In this document: one piece after another, positions 1 to 6,027 of the stretch
Numbering within the stretch: the first letter of the stretch is position 1
Layout of the letters: each line of letters opens with the position of its first letter
NCBI GenBank assembly: GCA_050257395.1
Contig: JBLMWU010000337.1
Span: 1 to 12,555 of the forward strand
Direction of reading: 5' to 3'
Length of the DNA stretch: 12,555 nucleotides
Source of the DNA: JAIRTY01 sp050257395
GTDB lineage: Bacteria > Actinomycetota > Actinomycetes > Streptosporangiales > Streptosporangiaceae
The notes under the pieces: model-generated
What the model was told of the DNA's origin: nothing
Database searches by the model: none
Seen by the model: the letters and a program-made list of their open reading frames with translations, nothing else
Position numbers and translations under genes: made by a program

Positions 1-443
1 CTCTGACCGGGACGCAGCATCCCGCTGCCTTCGGCGAGCTTGTGACCAGCGAACAGGCCCGCCTCGATCCGCTTGGCCAGCTCGACCTCCTGCCCGGCGC
101 TGAGCAGCGGCACCTTGCCGATCTGCTTGAGGTAGTCCTTGACCGGGTCGGACGCAGCGCCGCCGGCTACCACCCGCGCGGCGGGACGGACCTCGTCGTC
201 ATCGCCGGAAACGAACGGCTCGTCCTGGCTCGTCTCGCCCGCCGCCTTCGGCGGGCGGCCGCCCGCCGCGACATCTTGCTGGCCGGTGCCTGGCTCCGGC
301 TCACCGGCCGCTTCCCGCCCGGCGCAAGGCTCACCTGGGGCAGCATCTGGGCGCGCTCTTCCGGGCGGAGCCGCAGCCGGCGGCCCGTCGATCTCAGCAG
401 CGCCGCTGGCCACGCCAGGGTAGGCCGGGTCATCCAGGCCCAT
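1..443 (-). CDS. RNA polymerase sigma factor, sigma-70 family (HrdB/SigA-like), N-terminal part, cut by the left edge
   Basis: An open minus-strand frame runs from an ATG at 441-443 to the window edge without a stop (about 147 residues). The first 94 or so residues are a Pro/Ala/Gly-rich and then acidic, low-complexity segment, as in the variable N-terminus of actinobacterial primary-type sigma factors. After it comes a clear region 1.2 block reading DPVKDYLKQIGKVPLL, then QEVELAKRIEAGLFAGHKLAE, almost as in HrdB. Regions 2-4, which bind the -10 and -35 elements, would lie off the left edge. The residues after KLAE (GSGMLRPGQ) depart from the usual lysine/acid-rich HrdB sequence, so it may be a paralogue or a damaged copy. 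The gene follows csp on the same strand after 72 nt, with no obvious terminator and no clear Shine-Dalgarno before the ATG, so the start is uncertain. Family is secure; primary versus accessory sigma is not. Confidence 0.75.
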   Translation of the reverse strand, partial: MGLDDPAYPGVASGAAEIDGPPAAAPPGRARPDAAPGEPCAGREAAGEPEPGTGQQDVAAGGRPPKAAGETSQDEPFVSGDDDEVRPAARVVAGGAASDPVKDYLKQIGKVPLLSAGQEVELAKRIEAGLFAGHKLAEGSGMLRPGQ

Positions 444-515
444 GACTGGGTTAATACCACCACCGGCAGCTGCAAACCGGAGGGCCAACCCCCAGGGGCG
501 GTGGGTGCCGTTGCG

Positions 516-719
516 TTAGCTGATTACCTTGACGTTCTCCGCCTGGGGTCCCTTCTGGCCCTGGGTGATGTCGAACTCGACCTTCTGCCCCTCGTCGAGG
601 CTGCGGTAGCCGCCACCGGTGATCGCGCTGAAGTGCACGAACACATCTGGGCCACCTTCGACCTCGATGAAACCGTAGCCTTTGTCGCCGTTGAACCACT
701 TCACCGTGCCCTGCGCCAT
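516..719 (-). CDS. cspA: Cold-shock protein (CspA family), 67 aa
   Basis: This is a 67-residue single cold-shock domain protein that binds single-stranded RNA and DNA and acts as an RNA chaperone in the cytoplasm. The start MAQGTVKWFNGDKGYGFI contains RNP1 (KGYGFI, residues 13-18), and DVFVHFSAI (25-33) is RNP2. The end PQAENVKVIS is typical of the family, and the length is the usual one. The ATG at 717-719 is chosen because it matches the family start exactly and has an AAGAAGG Shine-Dalgarno about 5 nt upstream. The same frame stays open upstream to about 1016, but that extension resembles nothing I recognise and is probably not translated. The sigma-factor gene follows 72 nt downstream on the same strand and in the same frame after the TAA. 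Confidence 0.95.
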   Translation of the reverse strand: MAQGTVKWFNGDKGYGFIEVEGGPDVFVHFSAITGGGYRSLDEGQKVEFDITQGQKGPQAENVKVIS

Positions 720-1012
720 CTTGACCTTCTTCGTTCTGGACGCGGCGCCCGCCACGGCGGACGGGGCCCAACGCCTCACGATTGCCTTGGCCAGCCTCTC
801 ACGCCCCGGCTGGCACCACCGCCATGCCTGCTGCGCCGCAAGCGTCAGCTCATCGCCGAGCCCGAACGCCTCTGCGGGCAGAAGGCCATCTTCCAGACGG
901 CCGCCGCCTGGCTCATTCCGCATCGAACCCGGCTCCGCTGCGCTACGCCGGGTCCTGCCGCCTGCCCAGCTGGGCACCGATCTTCCATTCAGCCCCGGGA
1001 CCGCTGCAGCGG
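720..1012. other. Gap between the 71-aa gene and csp, with two palindromes
   Basis: I see no convincing gene here. The plus-strand open frames have no recognisable motifs, and the minus-strand frame continuous with csp lacks a plausible start or family resemblance. The stretch probably holds the csp 5' untranslated region and promoter, but I could not pick a convincing -10/-35 pair. Two perfect palindromes lie at its far end and are listed separately. Confidence 0.5.
963..976. repeat. Perfect 14-bp palindrome
   Basis: TGCCCAGCTGGGCA reads identically on both strands. It lies 22 bp from a second, longer palindrome and between the 71-aa gene and csp on the minus strand. It could be a dimeric repressor site or part of a terminator-like structure. 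No T-run follows. Confidence 0.5.
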
Positions 1013-1014
1013 TC
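999..1014. repeat. Perfect 16-bp palindrome at the 3' end of the 71-aa gene
   Basis: GACCGCTGCAGCGGTC is a perfect palindrome that overlaps the TGA stop (1013-1015, minus strand) of the 71-aa gene. As RNA it can fold into a 6-bp GC-rich stem with a TGCA loop. It may act as a T-run-less terminator or RNA-end stabiliser, which is common in GC-rich actinobacteria, or as an operator. The structure is directly visible; the role is inferred. Confidence 0.5.
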
Positions 1015-1228
1015 ATGCCTTAGGGCGTCCTTCGGCTGCCGCGAGACGGTGCGCTAGCTCGTCCAGGTCAGGAGCGCTGATGAGGTCGTGCTGGGTGGGG
1101 TGGCCTGGTGGGGGCATCGCCCAGTAGTAGCCGGTGGCCTGGCCCCACCAGATCCGCCAGCGCGGATATTCACCCCTGAGCTGCTGCAGCTGGCGGCGTT
1201 CGGCGTCCCATCCGGTGGCAGGGCCCAT
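1013..1228 (-). CDS. Small conserved actinobacterial hypothetical protein, 71 aa
   Basis: This 71-residue soluble protein has no signal peptide or membrane helix. A core of LRGEYPRWRIWWGQ followed by GYYWAMPP, and a C-terminal DLDELAHRLAAAEG helix, resembles small uncharacterised actinobacterial proteins with a W-R-I-W strand, an aromatic Y-W-A strand and a final Asp/Glu/Leu-rich helix. I know no function for them and assign none. The ATG at 1226-1228 is the natural start, but no strong Shine-Dalgarno precedes it, so a slightly different start is possible. The patterned alternation of aromatic and charged residues makes this frame more credible than its overlapping alternatives. A 16-bp palindrome covers the stop. 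csp follows on the same strand after about 290 bp. Confidence 0.6.
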   Translation of the reverse strand: MGPATGWDAERRQLQQLRGEYPRWRIWWGQATGYYWAMPPPGHPTQHDLISAPDLDELAHRLAAAEGRPKA

Positions 1229-1543
1229 CTCGAGAACCGTACGCGCTGCGTGGGCCCTTCAGGCGGTCAGCCTGGCGCAGCCTGCGGCTGCCTGGGTGGG
1301 CTGATCGCCTGCCGGGCCGGTCTGCGGACCAGCGCCTGCGGGGCAGGAGCTAACCCGCACATAACCGCCCAAACCTGCCGACGACCAGGCTTCCTGACAC
1401 TGCGTGAAAGTCCTTGTGCGCACGGTTAAATAGGGCCAGGACAGGTATCACCAGTACGTCGCCCTTGCACATGGTGAGCCGGCCCGGCCCATCAAGGCCA
1501 GCGGTCACGTTGCCCCTTAGGGCGGCGCGGAACCGGTGATGCG
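1229..1543. other. Intergenic stretch between divergent 71-aa gene and STAS gene
   Basis: This 315-bp divergent region should carry promoters for both neighbours. I see no convincing ORF, RNA gene or repeat. An A/T-richer patch around 1425-1440 is the most promoter-like spot, but I cannot assign boxes with confidence. Confidence 0.4.
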
Positions 1544-1945
1544 ATGCCTGATCGCCAGCACCTCGCCGTCGTGATCGACGTCAGCGACGACGGCCGGGCC
1601 ATTGCCACGATCCGGCTTGCCGGTGAGATCGACGTCATGGCCGCCGAGACCTGCCGCGCCGAGCTGGAGCAACTGACCGCCCAGGCGAGGCAGATCATCC
1701 TTGACCTCAGCAAGGTCACCTTCTGCGACGCGGCGGGAGCCGGGTTCCTGCTCACCATCGTGCGCCAAGCCAAAACCGCGGGCGTGCCCGTCATCGTGCG
1801 TAACCTCAGCAGACCCGTCCGCCGCACACTCCAGCTCACCGGCACCCTCTCCATCATCTGCCCAGAAAAGCGGGGAGCTACGCTGGCCAGCCCGAAGGAC
1901 CACCCCACGTCGCCCGGCATGCCCGCCGACCATAACCACCAGTAG
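1544..1945 (+). CDS. STAS-domain protein, anti-anti-sigma-factor-like, 133 aa
   Basis: Residues about 8-105 form a STAS domain: IRLAGEIDVMAAETCRAEL near the start, then ILDLSKVTFCDAAGAGFLL, then VPVIVRNLSRPVRRTLQLTG. Family members (SpoIIAA, RsbV, BldG) bind a GHKL-type anti-sigma kinase and release its sigma factor, and are switched off by phosphorylation of a Ser/Thr in the D-S/T-S/T-G loop. Here that loop is D62-A63-A64-G65, so the usual acceptor is missing. The protein may be constitutively active as a partner-binding module or controlled another way. The C-terminal 25 or so residues (ending HNHQ) lie outside the domain. No kinase partner gene is adjacent. The ATG at 1544 gives the usual N-terminus but has only a weak Shine-Dalgarno. 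Confidence 0.88.
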   Translation: MPDRQHLAVVIDVSDDGRAIATIRLAGEIDVMAAETCRAELEQLTAQARQIILDLSKVTFCDAAGAGFLLTIVRQAKTAGVPVIVRNLSRPVRRTLQLTGTLSIICPEKRGATLASPKDHPTSPGMPADHNHQ

Positions 1946-2423
1946 ATCCCGGGGGCCTGCGAGTCGTGGTACATCTGCTCTAAATTGCCATGTGGTCGCG
2001 CATCTTCCAGACTGGGGGCCATCCCCCTCACTGCGAGCACGGCCACGAGTGGGGGCCTGGCCGCGTTCTCGTGGCATTGCCGGCGCGAGGAACGGCGCGG
2101 CGGTCAGGGCGGCGGCGGCGCCCAGAACGATGACTGAGCCGGCTGGGCGTGCGGAGCCTGGTGCGCCGGTAGCTGTGACGGCTGGCCGCCGCACCGAGCA
2201 GCGCCAGGATCGTCAGCAGCAGCAGGGCGGTTGAACGCAATCCAGGGCAGCCGTGGGTACCGGCCAGGTCTAGCCGCGGCTGCTGAGTCTGGATAACTAT
2301 GCCCAGCAGGATCAGTGCCGAGAATGCGCGCTCATGCCGCTGACTGAGCGGGCACAGGGCTCAGGTCGTTGTGTTCTCCGCGTCCTGCTGGAGCGGGCGG
2401 CCTGGGTGGGGCAAGCTCGACTT
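1946..2423. other. Low-content region; possible eroded membrane-protein remnant on the minus strand
   Basis: No intact gene is supported in these 478 bp. On the minus strand a TTG-started frame at 2240 begins with a hydrophobic segment (STALLLLTILALLGAAAS). A neighbouring minus frame then carries a second hydrophobic segment (SVIVLGAAAALTAAPFLAP) at about 2100-2140. Their order and spacing would fit a small two-helix membrane protein split by a one-base shift, but no family is recognisable. A GGGGG-CCAT-CCCCC hairpin lies at 2014-2027. Confidence 0.3.
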
Positions 2424-3016
2424 GTGGCTGTGTGGATCGGTGTTGATGTGGGCGGGAAACGGAAGGGCTTCGACGTGGCGGTCATCGATGATCGTCGTGT
2501 TCTGGCGCTTGAGGGTCACTTGACGTGCCAGCAGGTCGTGGACCGTGTGGTGGAGTATTCGCCGATGGTCACCGCGATCGACAGCCCGCGTTCCTGCGCC
2601 CCGGTTGGGCAGACAGCTCGCAAGGGCGAGCTCCAGCTCGCAAGGGCGAGCTCCAGCTCGCCAGGTCGATCTGCGGCATCCGCTGGACACCGGATGAGAG
2701 CCGTCTGCTGGCAAGCGCCTACTATGCCTGGATCATCGAGGGGCGGGTTCTGTTCGGCGCCCTCGTCGCGCGCGATATCGAGGTGATCGAGGTCTTCCCC
2801 ACTGCCTCGTGGACTCGCTGGCACGGCAAGCGGGGCTCCCGGACTCGCTCGGCCTGAACTCGCCAGGGTTTGGCAGCTCTCGGCCTGGACGGCGTCCCTG
2901 CACGCATGAACCAGGACCAGCGAGACGCTATCGCCGCTGCGGTGACCGCTCGCCAGCACACCCTGGTGATGACCGAGACGATAGGGGAGATCGTCGTGCC
3001 GGCCGGTCGCTGGTGA
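2424..3016 (+). pseudogene. DUF429 family protein (predicted RNase H-fold nuclease), disrupted
   Basis: Three segments, read in order, rebuild one DUF429 protein of about 190 residues. The first, from GTG 2424, has IGVDVGGKRKGFDVAVI and the acidic AIDSPRSCAP motif. The second, in another frame to 2857, has CGIRWTPDES, YYAWIIEG and EVIEVFPTASWTRWHGKRG. The third, in the same frame after a TGA at 2855-2857, has TRQGLAALGLDGVPAR, NQDQRDAIAAAVTARQ and GEIVVP, with a natural stop at 3014-3016. The first break coincides with a 20-bp tandem duplication, and removing one copy joins the frames exactly. The TGA sits where relatives that I recall have Trp. Family function is poorly defined; a nuclease role is a prediction from the fold. 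An ATG at 2334 is open in the first frame, but the family N-terminus favours 2424. Two lesions argue for a pseudogene. Confidence 0.85.
2614..2661 (+). repeat. Period-20 tandem repeat (2.4 copies) causing a frameshift in the DUF429 gene
   Basis: The unit CAGCTCGCAAGGGCGAGCTC occurs at 2614-2633 and again, identically, at 2634-2653, followed by an 8-base partial copy to 2661. Each unit contains an inverted repeat, AGCTCGC-AAGG-GCGAGCT, able to form a 7-bp hairpin, a structure known to promote replication slippage. Twenty is not a multiple of three, so the second copy shifts the reading frame. Deleting one copy restores the DUF429 frame. Confidence 0.95.
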
Positions 3017-3226
3017 CCGGCAAGCCTCAGGCCCGGTCGGCCTGGGCTGCGGACAAGCAAGTACTGCCGACCCGCCGACCGCCCGGCCGATCATCCGATG
3101 CCGTACCCGCTCTCATGACCATGTGAAGGCCGCTGACAGGGTCAGTGCTGAGCGATCTTGCCGAATTCAGTGCGCTGAAAAGTAACCGCTACCCGCCTGC
3201 AGCCGTGAGTTGAGGCACGTACAGTG

Positions 3227-3664
3227 CTATGCCGACGAGGCCTCGCCGGGTCCCGCTACGGTTGCCTGTGACCAGACCACCTGCCAACCGGTTCCGCCGC
3301 GACGGTAGCAGTCGGTATGCCAGCACCGGACGAATTCTGTCTGCCCCTGCACGTCGATATCGATCTGCGACTGGTACCGGATCACCGCAAGATCACCGGC
3401 CCTGATCACCCGGATGCCAGAGACCGGCTCGAATTGGCGGTAATCGATCTCGCCTGAGGCGATTGCGCCCAGGTACTCCTCCTTGGACAAGATGCCGCCG
3501 TGTGGGTTGACGAGCTGGAAGTCTGCCGCGTGCAAGGCTCGTGCCACGGTCATGTCTGCGCCGGCTAGCGCGCGCAGGCGGCTGCGCTCGACGTCCCGGA
3601 TCTCCTCTGCTTCATTCGCCTCTGCGCCCGTCGTTCTGGCCAGATCATCTGTCACGACCACCAT
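3227..3664 (-). CDS. NTF2-like / DUF4440 (SnoaL-like) family protein, 145 aa
   Basis: The protein is a single alpha+beta cone-fold domain of the nuclear transport factor 2 superfamily. Helical residues 16-48 (EANEAEEIRDVERSRLRALA and following) lead into DFQLVNPHGGILSKEEYLGAIASG (48-71). Strands follow with GIRVIRAGDLAVIRYQSQ and FVRCWHTDCYRRGGTGWQVVWSQAT, as in DUF4440 proteins. Members include isomerases, cyclases and uncharacterised small-ligand binders, and the sequence does not say which this is. The frame is open upstream to 3874, but that part overlaps the hydrolase gene and is Pro/Ser-rich, so I chose the ATG at 3662-3664, which gives the family's usual length. No strong Shine-Dalgarno is present. 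It follows the hydrolase on the same strand after 136 bp and may be co-transcribed with it. Confidence 0.8.
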   Translation of the reverse strand: MVVVTDDLARTTGAEANEAEEIRDVERSRLRALAGADMTVARALHAADFQLVNPHGGILSKEEYLGAIASGEIDYRQFEPVSGIRVIRAGDLAVIRYQSQIDIDVQGQTEFVRCWHTDCYRRGGTGWQVVWSQATVAGPGEASSA

Positions 3665-3800
3665 GATCTCGCGCAGGACCCGGCAGGAACCAGATAGCGC
3701 GCAGGACGGTGCATCCTCATCTGCCGCGAGTCGCGGGTATGCCTGCTGCTGGCTGGGTTCGGCTGAGCCGCCGTTGCCGGCACTGGTGGGCGCCGGGGGC

Positions 3801-4700
3801 TCAGGCTGCCAGATACCGGGTGAACCAGTCCCGCGCCTGCCCGCTGGAGGCTTCGAAGCCTTTGGTGTAGGCATCGAAATGGCCGCCCGGCAGGATGATG
3901 AGTTCCTTGGGCTGGTGCGCGGTGTCGAAGGCGGCGATGGCGAGTTCGGAGGTGACCAGGTGGTCGCCTTCGGCTACCAGCATGAGCAGGGGGGTGGGAC
4001 TGATGTAGGGGAGATAGCTGCCGGGCTCGTACTCGGTGAACATCTCCACGCTCCGCAGCGTGACCTCGTTGCGCCAGGACGGGGCCCGGGTTCTGGCGGT
4101 CTCGCTGAACCACTCCCAGGAATCCGGCGTCGGCAGCGCGGATGGGGCCAGCGGGTCTTTGTCGACCACGGGGACCATGGCCGGGGGCTCGCCCCGGAAG
4201 CGGGCGAGGCGGTCGGCGTCGAACTGCTCGCGGGACCCGGCGATAAAGTCGGCCCGGACCAGGGCGCGCTGGTTGGCGTGGCCGCTGACCAGCGGCACCT
4301 GGCTCACCACCGCCCGCACCCGGCGGTCGATCGCCGCGACCACCAGGACATGGCCGCCGGAGTAGCTGCTGCCCCAGATCCCGATCCGCCGCGGGTCCAC
4401 CTCGGGCAAGGTGCCGGCATAGGTGATGGCGTGCCGGTAGTCACGGACCTGAGCCCAGGGGTCGATCTCCTGCCGAGGCTCACCGTCGCTGGCGCCGAAG
4501 CACCGGTTGTCGAACACCACCACGCTCAGCCCGGCGGCCGCGAATACCTCGGCGAAGGCATCCAGATACATCTCCTTGACCGCGGAGAACCCATGCGCCA
4601 TCACCACGGCCGCCCCCGGGGTACTGCCCGCCTCGGCCGGGTAGAACCAGCCACGCAAGGTGACGCCCTCGGCATTGAACTCGATATCCCGCCGTGTCAT
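3801..4700 (-). CDS. Alpha/beta hydrolase (dienelactone hydrolase / FrsA-like), 299 aa
   Basis: This is a complete cytoplasmic serine hydrolase. The oxyanion-hole HGF lies at residues 36-38 after the AAVVMA strand. VVVFDNRCFGASDG (60-73) is the following strand and loop. The nucleophile elbow is IGIWGSSYSGG (106-116) with probable nucleophile S112, the acid is D246 in VAEGDHLVT, and the base is H274 in PGGHFDAY. A cap insertion occupies about 145-225. The N-terminus (IEFNAEGVTLRGWFYPAE) matches the family whose members hydrolyse esters, lactones or peptides; the substrate cannot be read from sequence. The elbow ends in Ser rather than the canonical Gly, a variant common in this subgroup. ATG 4700 is a good family start. 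There is no signal peptide. The NTF2-like gene follows on the same strand. Confidence 0.92.
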   Translation of the reverse strand: MTRRDIEFNAEGVTLRGWFYPAEAGSTPGAAVVMAHGFSAVKEMYLDAFAEVFAAAGLSVVVFDNRCFGASDGEPRQEIDPWAQVRDYRHAITYAGTLPEVDPRRIGIWGSSYSGGHVLVVAAIDRRVRAVVSQVPLVSGHANQRALVRADFIAGSREQFDADRLARFRGEPPAMVPVVDKDPLAPSALPTPDSWEWFSETARTRAPSWRNEVTLRSVEMFTEYEPGSYLPYISPTPLLMLVAEGDHLVTSELAIAAFDTAHQPKELIILPGGHFDAYTKGFEASSGQARDWFTRYLAA

Positions 4701-5208
4701 CCCCTCACCTCCCGCACCCGTCTCCCCGGCCCGCCGGCACCCTCAGCCTCCCGCGAGCCGCTGTCATCCCAGTCTCCGAGCAACCGTGCCAGCGGTCCAG
4801 TCCCGGGAGAACGAAACCGGACATCATCGACTGCACGCATGGAACTCAGCGCACGGCGCGGCGGAAGTCTCCGGCGACGTTGCAGTGCGAGACACCATGG
4901 GCCGCAAACATCCGGTCATGCCGCGTTTCGGTGCTTGGTGAGCGGCGACGTGTGCCGTCGTATCCCGCGAACTCCCACCAGCCTCGCTGTCTGCCGTTGG
5001 CTCCCCGTTTGGCTCCCGCTTGACACGAGCCGGGACGCAACACCGGTTCGTGGCGGGAGTGATCTTTCCGGGCATTGCGCCATAGGAGGTTGCCGGTGGC
5101 GGGCGCCAGGCGTGGCTGAACGTCCGAAATGAGTGATTGCGTGCAGGCAGTAAGTCGTCATTGGTATCTAGTTCCAGAAACTAAATACGAAAAATAACTA
5201 TCCACCTG
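4701..5208. other. 508-bp stretch without a convincing gene, left of the tRNA
   Basis: All open frames here look incidental. The right end (about 5160-5200) is markedly A/T-rich compared with the rest of the window and lies just beyond the 3' end of the tRNA. It includes a short inverted repeat, TAGTT-CCAGA-AACTA, at about 5168-5182. On the minus strand this patch gives a T-run (ATTTTTC) about 15 nt past the tRNA, which may help end tRNA transcription. A strong AGGAGG at 5084-5089 precedes only a seven-codon GTG frame. Confidence 0.45.
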
Positions 5209-5281
5209 CGCCCCGAGCAGGACTCGAACCTGCGGCCTACTGCTTAGGAGGCAGTTGCTCTATCCGCTGAGCTATCGGGGC
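5209..5281 (-). tRNA. tRNA-Arg, anticodon CCU
   Basis: On the minus strand a full cloverleaf can be drawn. The acceptor stem is GCCCCGA paired with TCGGGGC, the D arm is GCTC...GAGC with AGCGGATA, and the anticodon stem ACTGC/GCAGT carries the loop CTCCTAA. The T arm is GCAGG-TTCGAGT-CCTGC and the discriminator base is G. The anticodon CCT decodes AGG. The CCA tail is not encoded (CAGG follows instead), as in most actinobacterial tRNA genes. It lies divergent to the CBS gene, and its 3' end points toward the gene-poor left half of the window. Confidence 0.97.
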
Positions 5282-5432
5282 CCGCTGCCGTGCCAGGAAA
5301 CTGGCCCGGCTGGCTCGACCAAGGGTAACCCGGCCGCCACCGGGACAGGGACTCCAGCCGAGCCTGGCGTGGCACGCCGCCACTAAGGTGGGACCACGCC
5401 GGGGCGAAAGCGCACGACAAGGAGTTCGGGCC

Positions 5433-5891
5433 GTGCAGGTACGGGACGTCATGACAGAGGCCACTGTGACCGAGTCGGCCGCGGACAGTCTCCGCTCTGC
5501 CGCCGAGCGCATGTGGCGGAACCAGACCGGGTCGCTGCTGATCATGGAAGACGGCCGGCTCAACGGGATCATCACCGAACGGGACGTGCTGCGTGTGGTG
5601 GCCCTCGGCGCTGACCCGGCGACCAGCACGGTCGACGAGGCCATGACCACTGAGGTCTACACGGTGCCGCCGGACATGGAGCTGCACGAGGCAGCCCGGG
5701 AGATGGCCGCCCGCTGGATCCGGCACCTGCCGGTGGTCGAGGACGGCAAGGTGCTCGGCGTAGTCAGCATGCGCGACGTCACCGGGGTGTTCGCGGCGCT
5801 CGCCGCGGGCAGCGTCCGGGTTGAGCACGAGTTCGACCAGTTGGTGCGCGAGCGGCGGCTGGCCCGCATCGAGCACGGCGACCTGGACTGA
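5433..5891 (+). CDS. Two-CBS-domain protein, 152 aa
   Basis: A compact Bateman module: the first CBS domain (about residues 3-58) includes QVRDVMTEATVTESAADSL and GRLNGIITERDVLRVV. The second (about 67-121) includes TVDEAMTTEVYTVPPDMEL and HLPVVEDGKVLGVVSMRDV. Such pairs bind adenine nucleotides and act as energy or ligand sensors; stand-alone ones are common in actinobacteria and usually of unknown partner. The C-terminal helix is charged (FDQLVRERRLARIEHGDLD). I chose the GTG at 5433 because an AAGGAG lies 8 nt upstream and the CBS fold begins at once; an ATG at 5388 would add an unlikely 15-residue lead. The gene is divergent to the tRNA and convergent with mtnP. There is no membrane segment. 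Confidence 0.92.
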   Translation: MQVRDVMTEATVTESAADSLRSAAERMWRNQTGSLLIMEDGRLNGIITERDVLRVVALGADPATSTVDEAMTTEVYTVPPDMELHEAAREMAARWIRHLPVVEDGKVLGVVSMRDVTGVFAALAAGSVRVEHEFDQLVRERRLARIEHGDLD

Positions 5892-5976
5892 CCATCCCTG
5901 CCCGAAGTGCCTGGATCAAAGAGCCGTTAAGTTCCTCACCCCCGTAGGGGCCGCGAACTGCCCGGCCGGTGAATGG

Positions 5977-5989
5977 CCCGCTCTGCGGG
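5977..5989. terminator. Possible hairpin terminator between convergent genes
   Basis: CCCGC-TCT-GCGGG forms a short GC-only hairpin in the 136-bp space between the convergent CBS gene and mtnP. A second small one (CCCC-GTA-GGGG) lies at about 5940-5950. Neither has a T-run, which is usual for GC-rich actinobacteria, so either could end transcription from one or both sides. This is inferred from position only. Confidence 0.3.
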
Positions 5990-6027
5990 GGCTGCTGCGC
6001 GGGAGATGCCGGGCGGCGCCGGGTCGG

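Noticed and set aside
720..1016. In-frame upstream extension of the cold-shock gene to a 166-residue protein
   Set aside because: The 67-residue form starts exactly like the family and has its own Shine-Dalgarno; the extension has no recognisable domain.
42..1127. Long plus-strand open frame of 361 codons
   Set aside because: It lies antisense to the sigma-factor region 1.2 and csp, both of which show clear family motifs; its translation resembles nothing and is Arg/Pro/Ala-rich, as expected of a GC-rich antisense frame.
2614..2661. CRISPR-like repeat
   Set aside because: The units are directly adjacent with no spacers, only 2.4 copies, and lie inside a coding sequence.
3483..5132. 549-codon plus-strand open frame
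   Set aside because: It is antisense to the alpha/beta hydrolase with an intact catalytic triad and to the NTF2-like gene; no motifs in its own translation.
5209..5281. Direct repeat of the tRNA 3' end that would mark an integrated element
   Set aside because: No second copy of the T-arm and acceptor sequence was found by eye within the window, so an island boundary stays only an inference.
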